Part shown: positions 23,046 through 37,029 of the stretch, piece by piece
How the letters are laid out: every line of letters starts with the position of its first letter
Numbering within the stretch: the stretch's first letter is position 1
Assembly (NCBI GenBank): GCA_963932465.1
Contig: OZ010786.1
Location: forward strand, 447,628,619-447,692,618
Direction of reading: 5' to 3'
Length of the DNA: 64,000 nt
Source of the DNA: Maratus speciosus
Taxonomy: Eukaryota > Arthropoda > Arachnida > Araneae > Salticidae
Position numbers and translations under genes: made by a program
Notes under the pieces: model-generated
The model's input: the letters and a program-made list of their open reading frames with translations, nothing else
The model's database searches: none
Told to the model about the DNA's origin: nothing

Positions 23046-24980
23046 TACTCAATAGTTGAATGGGAAATAATTCATTTCTTATACAATGATAAATACTAGA
23101 TATTTCTTAATGGTCCTCTTTGAATAAAGAATTTAAAGAGTAGAAAGCTTTAAAAGGATTTTTATGATAAAAGATTATTTAAACCTTTAATTGTGGAAGA
23201 AAATATATACCTCAATGATATTTCTGAGCATTATTCTTTTATTGATAGTTATTCTTCGTGATCTTTTTAAGAAAATTTCAGATAGTATGTAGTAATTTAA
23301 ATATATATTTCCGTGTCTTTCTAATGTTTATTTATTGTAATAATTTGCTCTATTCATTGGCACAAAAAACGTTCAAATAATGAAATTTTTAACACATAAG
23401 TATGATGTTCTAACATAGAAATAATACAAAATCAACAAAAAAGTGGATACTTCTTGTTAAGTAGTAATTTTTCTCGAATTTATTATTAAGTATCAAAAGA
23501 TAAACAAATAACGGAGAAAAATTAAGCAATACAAATATTTTTCAAACAGTAAGAAATAGAGGAACAAAAAATTTGCTATTATTATCTTGTTATTAAGGGA
23601 CATAATATTTGATGAATAACATCAGATAGGTGGTTATTAAAGAAAGGGCTGTTGTGTGATTTTTTAAAAATGCATTAATTCTTTGGAGATATTAAAGCTA
23701 GATTTTTTTACACTAAATAGCGCCTAAGAAATTAACGTACGAGGTTATTTAATGATATTTCTCAGTTTAAAAGATAATAAATTTTTTAATACATTTAATG
23801 TATGCCTAATAGCACAAATTGGTCCATATACTATTACTATTTTATTTAGAGATTGTCAGAACAAAACAAGCCATTTACTCGCTTCCATCGTTTATCTAAT
23901 ATCTATTTTACATATTCCAAGATTGAATCTAATTTCACGTAGTGTCTTTATGATAATAAATAATAAATATTGCTGAATGGCTCATAATTTAAAGGCTTTC
24001 TGTGAAAACGAAGAATAAAACGTAAACTGAAAAAAAAATCAGATGTTTAAGTGCATAATATTACGCTTGAAATTCATCTTTTGAAAAGCTTTTACCGAAA
24101 CATTTTCTCGTAATATATTGTTCCCATGCAAATTTGCACAATCCAGTTTAATATATATTTATTAGACTAATTTTATCCGGTCATTATTGAAGAAACATTC
24201 AAATGGAAAAAAGTTTAATTACATTACTATGGTATTCTAAACTATTAAAAAGATATAAACACTAAAGAGAAATTGGATACTAGCTGTTGAGTATTAACTT
24301 TACACTAATGCATATTTAAGTATCCAATAAGTACTAAATGAATGAAAAGCTTTAGATAATACAAAATACCTCAAAAAGATCAGAAAATAGAGTAAAAGGG
24401 AAAAAAAGTTATTTGCTCTTTTTATTAAGGGATTTATTTCTCGCAAGGTAGGATACGATTGGTGATTAAAATGGAAATGGCTTTTGTGGAATTTAAAAAT
24501 TTAATAGCGTTAAGATATTGAAATTAGATTTTGTATAATGAAATTAATCTTGGATAATGAAGGCACTAAATCGCTTTGATGATCTCCTTTATTTGAAAGA
24601 TAATCTAAATTTACTACAGATAAGTTATATTTAATCTCATAAATTTCATTATGTATGATATACTCTGCTAATATATTAAGTACTGAGGAAACAGCAACGT
24701 AAAACGGCGATAAATCACAATTATCAAAATAAAACTTTGTTACAACCACCATAAAATACGAAATAACACATTGGGTCGGAAAATTTAACAGTCCGTCATC
24801 AGCTAAAGTTGGTACGTAACAAGTAAACACGTGTCCGAAAGCGGACAAGATCACAATCTTAATGGTCACAACAAGGTTAACAACAAGGTTGTGTGTTGTG
24901 TGCTATTTTTTATTTTAATCTGATTTTAACAAAGTTTTATTTTTCTAATATTAAATACTGCCTTTCGACTATTTAAGATA

Positions 24981-26868
24981 GGGGAAAGTAGTTAGGGTTG
25001 ACCCACTTTTTACAAAATGAATTTTTTAACTATCGAACGTAGAATAAAGTTTTATATACAATTTTATTCCTTATACCATCAGCTATCAAAAGAAAATTGC
25101 TACATAAGTGTAGTATATAAGAAGTTTGAAAAATGACTAATTTTAATCATGAGAAAATAATGGGTGAAGGCACCCCACATATGGGAGGGTTGATCTTCTA
25201 TAAGGGAGGTTTGACCCACTTTGTTTTATATTGAAATATTTGTGAAGAGAAATAAAATCAGTTTTAAAAAAGCAAAATAGTTTTAAGCTAGATACTTTAA
25301 TTATTATAAAAAAAAATATTTTTTTTTTTAAATATTATGCTTAAACAAACCTGTTTAGCAATCGCATGTCAGAAGAGAAAAATTTGTTGTAAACAGGATT
25401 TTGTCTGATCAGGTTTAATTATACAACAGGGACAATGAAATTTTAACATTTAAGATAATATCGAGTTAGAGACAGGTTCCGTTTTCATAGGGTTTCATGT
25501 ACAATTATGCCCGGATATAGGAGCCACTATCCCGCTTTTTTTTCTCTCCTGTACAACTTTGACAATTCTAGTTGTCACTAGTTTGGCTTCATCTTACTAT
25601 ATTCATCTTGGTGAAATTTGTCTACATAGCTTCCTAAAATATTTCTATCATACCATGTTCTTTTGCAGTCACGTAAGCACTTAAGTTATCATTAACATTT
25701 TTTAACCATTTCAAGAGTTAATTTTTCAGAATTAAAATGTTGAAATAAATGATTGGCACCGGAATTTACGAACAAATTTATACAAACAAAACAAAGGAAC
25801 AAAAAAAAAGGCTATAGGTCATATACATATTAAATGGAAAAGATGTTAACAAAATTCTGGTGACATTTTGGCATTTGGGAATTAAAATTAAATGGTTTTG
25901 TAAACATATTACAGCCCCCGACTGCTGCTTTCATACTTTCTAATCCTTTCTAGTTTTTTTCACTGTTTCTATTTGCCTATTGCAAGTAATATTTAACAGG
26001 AAAAAAAGTTCCTATCAACTTTCTCATTTATATTTCATTAAATGTTTTCTTGCACTGGATATTTCAGCAATGTTTTCGCATCTTTTTTTAATCAGTTTTA
26101 ACCCCTTGAGGGGCGGTGGTATTTTTATGAAACCACTTAATTTTAATTCTCAAATGCCACAGTTAAACCAGAATTTTTCATTAATTTTTCGGTTTATTAT
26201 GTATGCGAAGTATAGCTTTTTCTTATTTACAAATAAATTTGTTTTATAATTCCGGTGTCATTCATTAATTTCAACACTTTAGCAGTGGAATTGCTTTGCC
26301 CCTGAAAAGGTTAAACATTTTCTTTTCCATCACACCATTTTGCAGTAGCTTTACAGAATAAATTTACATTCTTTTTTATTTATAACCATTAACCTTTTTA
26401 TTATGCACAATGGATAATAAAATGATTTCCGAAACCACTTAATTAAAGGAACCTTGAGCATCTGGTAAACCCTCCCTCACATTAACTGGATCAAACATAG
26501 CCACATAGCCCTTTTCTAAAGAATAGCACATATTTATGTTAAGTCTAACTTACTGTACAATCTTTATGCCTGGAATGAAAGCTCGATATTTTTGCATTAT
26601 TTAAAACATACTTAAATTTCTATGATATGTTTTATCTCAAAAAAGCTTACAAAATATTTCCAAAAAAACACAAAACTTTTAGGTTGAAAACGCCTCACAA
26701 TTGATTTTTCCACACATATTTATATTATCTGTATGAAACAAAGACTTTTGTTTGAGCATTCCATTAGCTTTGGCTAACACCTACCTATGAAACTCTCAAA
26801 TTCTTTTAAATATGAACACTGATAGGTGGGTCACGTCTCCCCTATGGTCAACCCTCCCTAGTCCCTCC
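24981..26868. mobile_element. 1.9-kb element with GGGTTGACC subterminal repeats
   Basis: The left end GGGGAAAGTAGTTAGGGTTG and the reversed right end GGAGGGACTAGGGAGGGTTG are clearly related, and both continue ACC. TA occurs at both outer edges. Further GGGAGG(G/T)TTGA motifs lie at 25185 and 25205 and GGTGGGTCACG at 26826. The interior has no transposase and holds a piggyBac-like MITE (26098-26314). The superfamily is not assigned. Frames in it, such as 25980-26249, overlap the nested MITE. Confidence 0.6.
26098..26314. mobile_element. piggyBac-like MITE (217 bp), nested
   Basis: It is bounded by TTAACCCCTTGAGGGGC and GCCCCTGAAAAGGTTAA, inverted with a few substitutions. The left end itself contains the palindrome CCCCTTGAGGGG. 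It is inserted in the 24981-26868 element, so it is the younger of the two. Confidence 0.78.
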
Positions 26869-27903
26869 TATAGGATATTAAAAAAAATTAATGTCACTCT
26901 TTGAATAAAGAATGCAATATAGAATGGAAATTTAATAATAAGTTTCTTGAATAAGTGACGAAAAATATCATAGTTGCCAACTTTTACGCTTTTTTTCCTA
27001 CAGCTATTTTTAAACAGAAAAACTTTATTTATTTAATTCGAAATCTCACTTATTAAATAAGTTAAATTATTTTTTTCACTTCGTCGTGGTCGTCATTGTT
27101 AAAGAAGCTTGGCAGGAGAAAAGAATAAAAATTGGCAGCTATAAGAAAAACACAAAATTTAATTTAGGTGAAAAAACATGCAATACTGATATTTTATTTG
27201 ATTCTGATGAATGTATTAATGATGATTATTTAAGACTTATTACGCCATGTTGATTTAATCAAGTTGAAAGAGTATTTATGATTTATTTTGAGCCGTTCAA
27301 TAATACTGAAAAAATTGAAATAGAAATCACTTTAGAACACATAATTATGCCATTTGAAACTGTAAAAAAAGATTTAAAAAAATTAGACATTCAATTTTAC
27401 ATAAATATACATTTAAGAGTCTAATGATCACTAAAATAAAATGAACTTGATAACAAATACAAATAATCTTAACAAGATCAGAAGCTACTGTAACAGAAAA
27501 AGCAACGATTTTCAATTATTTTTAAAGTAATTATTTGACGATAACTGATACACGGTGGGCAATTAGAAAAAAGTAACTTTTTTGGTGTTTTGAAAAATTA
27601 ATACTTTAGAAACGTAAAAATTCGATTTTTTAAACTGAAATTCTGCTTGAATAATTGAGGTATAAGATCGTTTTGAAAATCATTTTTGGTGTGAAAGATA
27701 ATCCAAATTTAATACACTTAATTTATATACATCGCTTAAAGTATATTTATGACATGCTGCTAATATTTTATTTATAGTTTGTTAAATGAAAATTTACACC
27801 ATATTTTATTTTTTACATCGTTTATCTAATATCTATTACATCTATTCTATTTTTAATTGAAATTTTATTTAGCTTCTCTATAGCACAAAATATTATGCTT
27901 TTC

Positions 27904-28171
27904 ATAACACGTTGATTGTCACGGTGACTGACACTGAAGCCGAAAAAATTACAATGTTTTAAGTAATATTTAAGAAAGTACAATCCTGTGATAAATTAAA
28001 GGTAAATTTTAAATAAATTTTCAGTAATTACTTAAAACATTATATATGTTTTTTTTTTTTTTTTTTAGTTTTATATCATATTTTAGACCGTCAGTCATCG
28101 GTGACTGAAGCGTTCTAAACGGTAAGTTCAGTGTCAGTCAGCGGTGACTGACGTGGCGCTTAACGTGTTAA
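27904..28171. mobile_element. piggyBac-like MITE, ACACGTT ends
   Basis: The left end ATAACACGTTGATTGTCACG and right end GACGTGGCGCTTAACGTGTT plus AA are inverted (TTAACACGTT type). Both continue inward with GGTGACTGACACTGAA or its mirror TTCAGTGTCAGTCAGC. The left TTAA has mutated to ATAA. The interior contains a T17-class run. A TTAACACGTT start is common among piggyBac-type MITEs. Confidence 0.75.
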
Positions 28172-29513
28172 TTGCTCGTAGTTTTAATGAATTTCTGTGA
28201 AACAACAACAAAAATAAATAAATAAATATTTAAACATTAAATTGGAAAGAAGTGCAAAATGTAAGTGGTTTTAGTGCATTATTTTTATCTAGATATTTAT
28301 TATTGAAAAATCTTTTACCAAAAACGGTATTACCCATGATATATTGTACACATTTAAACTTGCCCGACCCTGATTAAAATATATTTATTATTCTAATATT
28401 ATCCGGTCATTAATGAAGAAAACATCAACATAGAAAAAAAATAAATACATTAACATGCTATTCTAAATTATTCTAAAGATATAAACATCAAAGAGAGGTT
28501 GGATACTCGCTGTTGGGTGTTAATTTTACGCTAATGCATTTTTAAGAATTCAGTGATTACCAAATAAATGAGAAGCGTTATAAAATACAAAATACCTTCA
28601 GAAAATAGAGTAATGTACGAAAGTTTATTTCCTCTTTTCATTAAGGGAATTAATATAAATTTTATGCGGTAATAATTTATGAAAACATTCAAGTAGAAAA
28701 AAAGTCTAAGTGCCTTAGCATGCTATTCTAGCTGTTATAAAAATGTAAATACAAAACACAAATTGGATATTCGCTGTCGATTGTTAATTTCAAACTGATG
28801 AATATTTAAGTATCCAATGATAAACAGGTAAATAAGTAGCGTTGGTAAATACAAAATACCTTAACAAGATCAGAAAATACAGTAAGAGGTGGTTTTGGGG
28901 GGTATTTTTTATTTTATTAAGGGAATTATTTTTCACAAGGTAGGATACGTTAGGTGATTAGGAAGGAAATGGCTTTTGGCCAATTTAAAATGTTAATACT
29001 TTGGGGGTATCGAAAATACGTTTTTAATATTTCATCGAAATTACATTTTAAAGATATAAATATCAAAGAGAAGCTGGATAATCGCTGTCGAATGTTAATT
29101 TTACACTAATGCTTTTTTAAGATTATTTTTAAGACTTATTAAGACTATTTTTAAGATTTATTGAATATCAAATAAATGGGAAGCGTTGGAAAATAGAAAA
29201 TACCTTCAGAAAATAGAGTAAGAGAGAAAAAAGGTTATTTCCTCTTTTTATTAATTGAATTATTTTACGCAAGGTAGGATACGTTAGGTAATTAGGAAGG
29301 AAATGTATTTTAGCTAATTTAAAGTGTTAATACTTTAGAGATATCGAAATTAGATTTTTAAGATTGAAATCCTAAATAAATTAGCATGCTATTCTGAACT
29401 ATTATAAAGATGACATAGAGGAAAGGTTGGATACTCACTGTCGAGTATTAATTTTACAATAATCCGTTTTAAAGAATTCAATGATTACCAAATAAATGAG
29501 AAGTGTTAGAAAA

Positions 29514-30187
29514 TGGGTCATTCCATGCAAAATGAGCAAATCAGCCTTGGCAGACATGTCACAGATTTTAATGAAAATCAGTCTATAAGCAGATTATATC
29601 TATTTATGAGTAAATGTAAAATAATAGATTTCAGGATTGTTTATTTAAGTATTAAAATTTACATTAAAAGTGGATGCAAAATCGAGGTATTGTCTACATG
29701 CTTAAAATTTCAATTCTGATTATTAGCCTTAGGAATGCAAAGACTGTATTAAAAATTATTTAGAATTAGGAATGAATAATAATTAACAGATGGGCGTAAG
29801 CTAGTAATTGTATTTTTATTCCGTAATGAGAAAAAAATTATTTTTTAAAATTTTTGAGGGAAAAATGCAATATTTCTCTTCTTCCTTTACACACGAAGGA
29901 CAACACTGACAACTTGAAAATTGCTTTACCTTATAGCTAAAAGTATATATTTTAAATATCGAAAGTTTCATTCTTGCCTTTTTATTCCTTAATGAGAAAA
30001 AAAATAATAGTAAAAAATATTGAGGTTAAAATGCAATATTGCTATCACTTCTTTTTAAGTGAAGGAAAGCTTTATTAAACTTTTAAATTATTTGATATTT
30101 TAGATAAAAGTATATATTTTCAAGTTATAAACTTTTATTCTTGCTTTCAGTTCATTTTTGGCTATTAATATATTTATTTTAAACTAC

Positions 30188-30218
<31 letters not shown>

Positions 30219-31096
30219 CGAAATAACTACGTTGAACAAAAAAATATATATTTATCCTTCCAATCTATAGATGGCAGCACTACATTCTTTTTCCCTGTGA
30301 AATCGTGCAATATAGTAAAAAAAACGCGTGCGGATTCAAAGAAAAGCTCTTGGAATGCAACAAATATTATTTTTTTAATCCAATTTTGTGACGTTGGGAA
30401 TCAAAAGGCAATCTTGAACTTTTTTTTTTTTTTTTTTTTTTTTTTCTAGCATATCATGAACTTATTGATCTTTATGTCTGTTCAATAACTGTAATGTCTG
30501 ACATTTCCTTCATTATTTTTTTTTTTTTTGCCTATCAATAAGAGGAAAAATTACGATTTTGTCATTTTTTTAAAAAGTTTCTAAATTTTTTTAAAGGTGA
30601 AGTAAATACATGACAACTTAAAAACTTTAACAATTCGATCTTAATATGTAACACTACATCAGGCGTCAATTTCACAGATGTTTTTCAATTCCTTAATTTT
30701 TATAACGTTTTTAATTTTCTGAAAATTGACAAATTTTTAATTTTTACAACAAATTTAAGATTAATCATGACGTTACCAAATTATTACTACTAAATAAATA
30801 TGAAGATAATTTTCCAGAGATTACAATATAACAAAAAGATTTAATTTGTGTTAAATAGTTTTCAAGATACGGAACTTCAAACTTGCAACTTTGAACGGTT
30901 GTACACATGCAATTCTATGTCACAAGTTTTTTAAATGTCCAGAACTTCCAATTTTTTTATTTTTTTGTCGAAATATTTTTCAATGTTCTATTTGAATATG
31001 AATTGAATCTGTGTATCAAATATTATTAAAATCGCTTACTATGCAGCCACGACTTTTTTTTTTTAATTTTTGATCATTTTGTGTGGAATGACCCAT
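29514..31096. mobile_element. 1.6-kb element with TGGGTCATTCCA ends
   Basis: The left end TGGGTCATTCCATGCAAAAT is mirrored by the right end ATTTTGTGTGGAATGACCCA, 18 of 20 bases. The interior is AT-rich, with a ~175-bp direct duplication (about 29815-29975 and 29990-30160, shared AATGAGAAAAAAA, AAAATGCAATAT and AAAGTATATATTTT) and two long homopolymers at about 30190 and 30420. There is no transposase and no certain target duplication. It is inserted in the large repeat family. Confidence 0.65.
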
Positions 31097-31850
31097 ATAT
31101 CATTTAACGAAAATTGAATTTTTGTTAAACAATTTTTTTTTCTTCACAGTGGTATGTCTTTACAATCTTTTGAATATTTTTGAATTTATGACACTAAAAC
31201 AATTTCTCTAATGATTCTGGTGAATAATGAATACAGTTATGAATAAAATTATAATATATATTTCCTGAATAAGAAATAAAAAAAGGGAAAAAAAAATTCC
31301 ATCAAACAATTACTTCAAATTAAGAAAATTACTGTTTTATTTGTTTTTTGCAATCCCGCATTTGTTTATTGGAATAATGAGAAAAACCAAGGTTACTTCT
31401 GCCTTTGAGACTATAACATTCATTTTAATACAGTTGAATCAGGCTCATCATGGACTGAACGCACGCAACAGCGCTTTGCGCCCTGATTTTCTTTACTTAC
31501 GCGCACCAGTAGATTCAATCAGTGTTATTGTATTTTATTGTAATCAAGACGCATTGTTCTACGCAAAATAGTATGTGAATCTTGTAAATTGGATAACATA
31601 TTATGTGAAATTTTCTGATTACTCTTATTATCATTTATGAACATATTCAACACTTCTGAACAGGCACAACTTTAAATTGTTAAAGAATATATATGTATAT
31701 TCTGATGATATTTTATTGAGGTTCTATTAAAAAACTTTTTATTTAAGACTTAGTACGTCACGTAAATTTTCTGATGCTTACATGAAAATTTATTATCTTA
31801 TTTTGGCCCGTTCAACAATGTAAGAAATATTCAAATTAAAAACGATTTTT

Positions 31851-32386
31851 ACCCGACTGCTAAGAAGGGTTATGTATTTCACGCGTATCTGCGTATGTGG
31901 ATTTTTTTATACCCTCGAAACATCCCAAAGTCTGGATGGATTTTAATGAATGAGGTCTCTATCGATTCGTCTTAACCGTCCGATGGTTATAGGCTAGTAT
32001 TTATTTTTATAAATTCAAAATGGTGGCCGTAAAATACAAAATGGCGGTAGAGACGGAAAAAATACGCACCATATTGAGTGCCATATCATTAGATAGGTCT
32101 TTCATATAAAGACGATGTTTCATTGACTATTTTACAGTCAGAAGCTCCGTTTAAATATTACACAACCTGGAAGTTGTGTAGGTAGGATCTCTAGCCTTAC
32201 TGCAACTCTAACCTTCATATACATTTATAGGCCTCATCAAAACTGTGTTTATCGATAGGAACAAACAATTAAACACAACTTAAAATTCATCAATACAAGT
32301 AAATAAAAAAACTAGGTAAGTAGTATAAAAAATAGTTTCACATTGATTAGAAATAATTAATTGGTTCGCTTTTTACCGCAGTCGGT
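31851..32386. mobile_element. MITE-like element with ACCCGACTGC ends, copy 1
   Basis: The left end ACCCGACTGCTAAGAAGGG and the right end ACCGCAGTCGGT are inverted over CCGACTGC. The body shares GGGTTATGTATTTCACGCG, TTATACCCTCGAAACAT and TTCACATTGAT-AGAAATAATTA with the shorter copy at 45249-45694. There is no coding capacity and the superfamily is unknown. Confidence 0.65.
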
Positions 32387-33847
32387 TTTTTTTTATTTTT
32401 AAATTCAATTTTTGCTTGTTAACACATGCCGTTTGAAACTGGTATGGCATAAAATAAAGATTTGTATAAAAATTTTATATTTCTCTGTCGAGTGGGTATT
32501 TAACATAAATGCATATTTACGTAACCAATGAACATTAAACTAAATGAGAAGCGTTAACAAATACAAACGATCTTAACAAGATCAGAAGCTAGTTTAACAG
32601 AATAAACGACTATTTTCTGGTATTTTTAATGTAATTATTTTTCAATAATTGAGATTTTATAGGTCGATTAGGTATAAAAAAATTTGGAGTGTTTTAAAAA
32701 ATTAATACTTCAGAGATATTAAAAATAGATTTTGTTTTCTTTTAATTAAACGTGGCTTGGATAATTAAGGTATTACATCATTTTGATGATGATTATTAAT
32801 GTAAAATGTAATACACATTTTATATAAGTAATTCACTCATCTATTAAATTGTATTTATTACAAAGTAGTATTTTATTTACACTTTATTTTTTTTGCTTTA
32901 GGAAGTAAAGTACAATAATAAATTCATTGAGAAAATTTAATAAATGTCTCTTAATGATATCATGCTAGATAATAAATATTTATTACATATTCTTTTTCAA
33001 TAATGAATTCAATTAATTAACAAATGATTAATGAGTTTGCTTAAAAAAGGTATTAAACCATAAATGATCAATGTTTAAAATGCCTCATTGATGTCCTTTC
33101 TTTAGTTTTGATACTGATTCTTCGAGCACTTTTAACAAAATAAACAGTTTCTAAGCTTCTCACGACAAAGGGAATTATTTTTCTCCATTTTAAAATTGGT
33201 GATTTTCGTATTTAATTATAACCCTATCTGCATTTTTTTTATATAGAACGTCTAAATAGAACGCATGCCAAACGCAATGACGTAAAAGATGTGAAAATTG
33301 TGCTAAGCGCCACATAGAAAATAGGATGCATATTATAGGTACTACATGCAAAAAAAATATCCATCTTTGCTTCAAAACCAAAATAAACTGATTCGTAGAA
33401 TATCATAATTATCAAATAATTTTGTATAGCTATATAGATCATTTTAGTTAACATTTTGTTATAGAAAACAAATAAATAAAAAACATTTCATAATAAGCCT
33501 AACTATAATTTGTATTACTTTTATAGCCCACTGGAAAAAAAAATCCCATAAAATTCCAAGAAAACTACACATTGTAATGTATTTTTCTTATGATTTTTAT
33601 TTATTTTACACCTAAAGAAACTAAAATAAAAAGTTACATACTAATATTTATTAGAAATCTTATGGTCCTGTAAGGGTTATTATTTGCGCATGCCATTGGA
33701 AACTATTATAATGGAAAAAACAGACAAAAATGAATACTCATTGACAAGTGGTAATTTTATCTAATGTAAATTTAATGACATTTTTCATCTAATGTTTACC
33801 AGATTAAGTAATAAAAAGAAATGTGCCCAGTTAAACTGATGGCATTG
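32387..33847. other. Old repeat units and AT-rich sequence
   Basis: It contains one recognisable unit of the large family (about 32480-32870) and a worn one near 33720-33800. The two overlapping minus-strand frames near 33190-33454 are short and unlike any family I know. No RNA gene or bounded element was seen. Confidence 0.5.
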
Positions 33848-35189
33848 AGCTCACAGGCTATTCATATTAACTGTATATTATACTCTTATTTCATAGAATA
33901 ATGCCCCTCAAAAAACAAATGAAGGTGTATTAGACCCTCCTATTCCCCCTTTATACTTAACCAATGAACTTCCAAATCCAATCAGGGAAGCTCCTTAACA
34001 TAATAAACCGGTATATTAAATTTGAAGCAAATCAGATAATTCTGTATGAAAAAACCATATCGCTAAATTAAGAGGGGGTCTAACCCCTTCCCCCCTTTTA
34101 TACTTAACTAATGAACCTCCAAATCTAATAGGGAAAGCTCCTTATCAGAATGAACATAGAAAAAAAATTAAAGTAAATTGGATAATTCTGCATGAAAATC
34201 CATTTATCTAAATTAAGGGAGGAGACTTGACCCCCTTTCCCCCTTTTATACTTTACAAATGAACCTCCAAATCTAATTAAGGAAGCGCCATAACGGAATA
34301 AACCGGTATATCAAATTTGAAGCAAATCGAATAATTCTGCATGAAAAATCCATTTAACTAAATTAAGGGGGGACTAGCCCCCCTCCTTTTACTTAACCAA
34401 TAGACCTCCAAATCTAATCAAGGCAACTTCTTAACATAATAAACCGGTACACTAAATTGGGGGCAAATCGAATAACTCTACATGAAAAACCCATTTATCT
34501 AAATTAAGAGGGGGGTGTAGCCTCCCTTTTCCCCTCTTTCTACTTAACTAATGAACCTCCAAATCTAATCAAGACAGCTTCTTATCATAATAAGCCGGTA
34601 TACCAAATCTGGAGCAAATCGAATAATTCCACATGAAAAACCCATTTAATTAAATTAAGGGGAAGAGGCTAGCCCCCTTTCACCCCTATATACTCAACTA
34701 ATGAACCTCGAAATTTAATCAGGGAAGCTCCTTAACATAATAAACTGGTATACCAAATTTGGAGCAAATCGATTAATTCTGCATGAAAAACCCATTTATC
34801 TAAATTAAGGGAGGGGACTAGACCCCCTTTCCCCCCTATGTACTTAACTAATGAACCTCCAAATTTAATCAGGAAAGCTCCTTAACATAATAAACTGGTA
34901 TACCAAATTTGGAGCAAATCGATTAATTCTGCATGAAAAACCCATTTGTCTAAATTAAGGGGGGGGACTAGTCTCCCTTCCCCCCTCCTTTATATTTAAC
35001 CAATGAACCCCCAAAACTAATCAGGGAAGCGCCTTATCAGAATGAACCGATAAAAAATTTTTGAAGCAAATCGGATGTTTCTATCAAGAGTTATCGCTTT
35101 ACGTACATGCGTACGTACATACATACATACATACATACATACAGAACTGGCGGGCACATTAGCTCTCAGACTTTGATAGCCTGTGAGCT
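33848..35189. mobile_element. Element carrying an eight-unit ~150-bp minisatellite
   Basis: AGCTCACAGGCTA at the left is mirrored perfectly by TAGCCTGTGAGCT at the right. Between them lie eight tandem units starting near 33955, 34102, 34250, 34391, 34542, 34692, 34842 and 34994 (141-152 bp each). Units share AATGAACCTCCAAATCTAAT, CATAATAAACCGGTAT, AAATCGAATAATTCTGCATG and a G-run/C-run pair (AAGGGGGGG then CCCTTTCCCCCC) able to form a hairpin. A CATA microsatellite (35112-35143) precedes the right end. There is no reading frame, and the element type is unclear. Confidence 0.7.
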
Positions 35190-35264
35190 AAAAAAGCACT
35201 AAAAATTGCCCAGATGAGAAATTAAACTAACAGAAATAGTGGTAACTTTTTCTGGTTTTCAAAG

Positions 35265-35308
<44 letters not shown>

Positions 35309-35779
35309 GTATAACAGGTTAGAGATAAGGAATGAATTGTGATTTGGGTAATTTAAAAATTAATACATAAGAGATTCCAAAAAAAAAAAAAAAAAAATTA
35401 AAAATAAAATAGAATTTTCCTTACATTATTACTAGCCAACAGTGAAAATGCTTATTACACAAAAATAATTGTTTCTGTATAATTCAAGCATGGGAAGAAG
35501 GAATATAACATTTAAAATGCCGAGTTAGCTAAGCATTGTGAAATATGTTGAAATTTCAATAAAAAACTGTGGATTTTTACATATCTTTATAAGACAATAT
35601 TATAAGTTAATGTATACTATAATGTAACTTTATAATTAAAATGTGCATTTAGTGGATTAAAGGAATGCTAATTCAGGCTGTATTTTATAATATTCTTGCC
35701 ATATAGATTTTTACTACATAAGTTAGTGTACCAATTGTACTATATCTTACAAAATTAAATCGAATATCAAAATTCTAAG

Positions 35780-35975
35780 GCAATATTCGATTTCATTGAC
35801 CCAAAATTAGTAAAGATTGACTTTAGACTACAGACAAGAATAACTGATTTAAAGTTATATGAGTTCCTATAGCAGTAGGAATGTATCTTAAAAACCAGAG
35901 CTAATAAAAAAATGACGCCATATTCCTTTTTATCGACCCCAAATTAGTAAAGAATGACTATTCGCATTGAAAAAG
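35780..35975 (+). repeat. ~150-bp tandem duplication
   Basis: ATATTCGATTTCATTGACCC plus AAAATTAGTAAAGATTGACT (about 35790) recurs as ATATTCCTTTTTATCGACCC plus CAAATTAGTAAAGAATGACT (about 35920). A simple diverged duplication, followed by a T/G homopolymer near 35990-36013. Confidence 0.6.
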
Positions 35976-37029
35976 GAAAAAAAAGGATTTATTTTTTTTT
36001 TTTTGGGGGGGGGGTGAAGAGGGTAGTGTTATGAAGGTACTACCACATTTTCATAATCCAATTTAGTATTAAAGGTAATTAAAATTTAACGCGTTTATTA
36101 TATATCTATTCGAATAAGTTACTTCACATGTATTACATGCGGGTAACACTTTATTCACTGTCTAATGAATGTTCTAAAATGTACGATTCTGAAGTGTAAT
36201 TAATTCTTAATAATTCCCTTTAAATAATCAATGCAATGAATAAAATATTTTGAAGAGTTTTTATTGAAAGAAAGGAATTAAACCAACAATTGTGAAAGTT
36301 AATATCGCCTAATGATTTATCTGTGCATTTTTTCTCTTGATTTATCTACATTCTTAATGCTTTTTAAACAAAGCTTTTTCACTTAATGTAATAGTTCTTC
36401 ATATAATTTCGCTCACATATTTTTTTTCATTTATTATCCTATTTTGTACCGGCCATTAATGTGAAAATCAAACAAAAAGATAATAATAGACAACGCAAAT
36501 AAACACGGTATACGAAACTATTTTAAAGAAACAGAAATTGAGCCTAAAATTGGACAATAACTGTCTAGTGATAATTCCATACTAATGCATATTTAAGTAT
36601 CAAATGACCACCAAATAAATGAGAAGCATCAGCAAATTACCTTAATAAGATCAGGAAAAAAAGCAAATTTCTCTTATTTTTATGAGTATTATTTTAACTA
36701 ACATATCTTATACTTCGAAAAATAAGATATGTTAGGTGATTAGGAAGAAATTGTCTTTTGGATAATTTAAAATTTTTATACCACGGATGTATTGAAATGA
36801 GATTTTGTAGAATGAAAATTGGCTTGAAAAATTAAAGTACTACATCATTTTAATGATTACTCTTAGTGTGAAAGATAATCTAAATTTTACACATGTAATT
36901 TACATTTGATCACATCAATTTATTTATAATCTGTTAATAATATGTACCTATAAATAAAAGAATGGAATTAGTACTTGTGTTAATTACTTATTATTCGGCT
37001 TTCAGCAGATTCTTTGGCCGCTTAAGAGA

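Noticed and set aside
24510..24869. 119-codon minus-strand frame
   Set aside because: It overlaps a unit of the large repeat family, and paralogous units do not keep the frame. No motif is recognised.
31341..31571. 76-codon plus-strand frame of near-normal composition
   Set aside because: No family resemblance, no extension in other phases and no splice-site or upstream context that supports an exon.
33955..35090. CRISPR-like regular repeats
   Set aside because: Units of about 150 bp are diverged along their whole length with no conserved short repeat and unique spacers. The context is eukaryotic.
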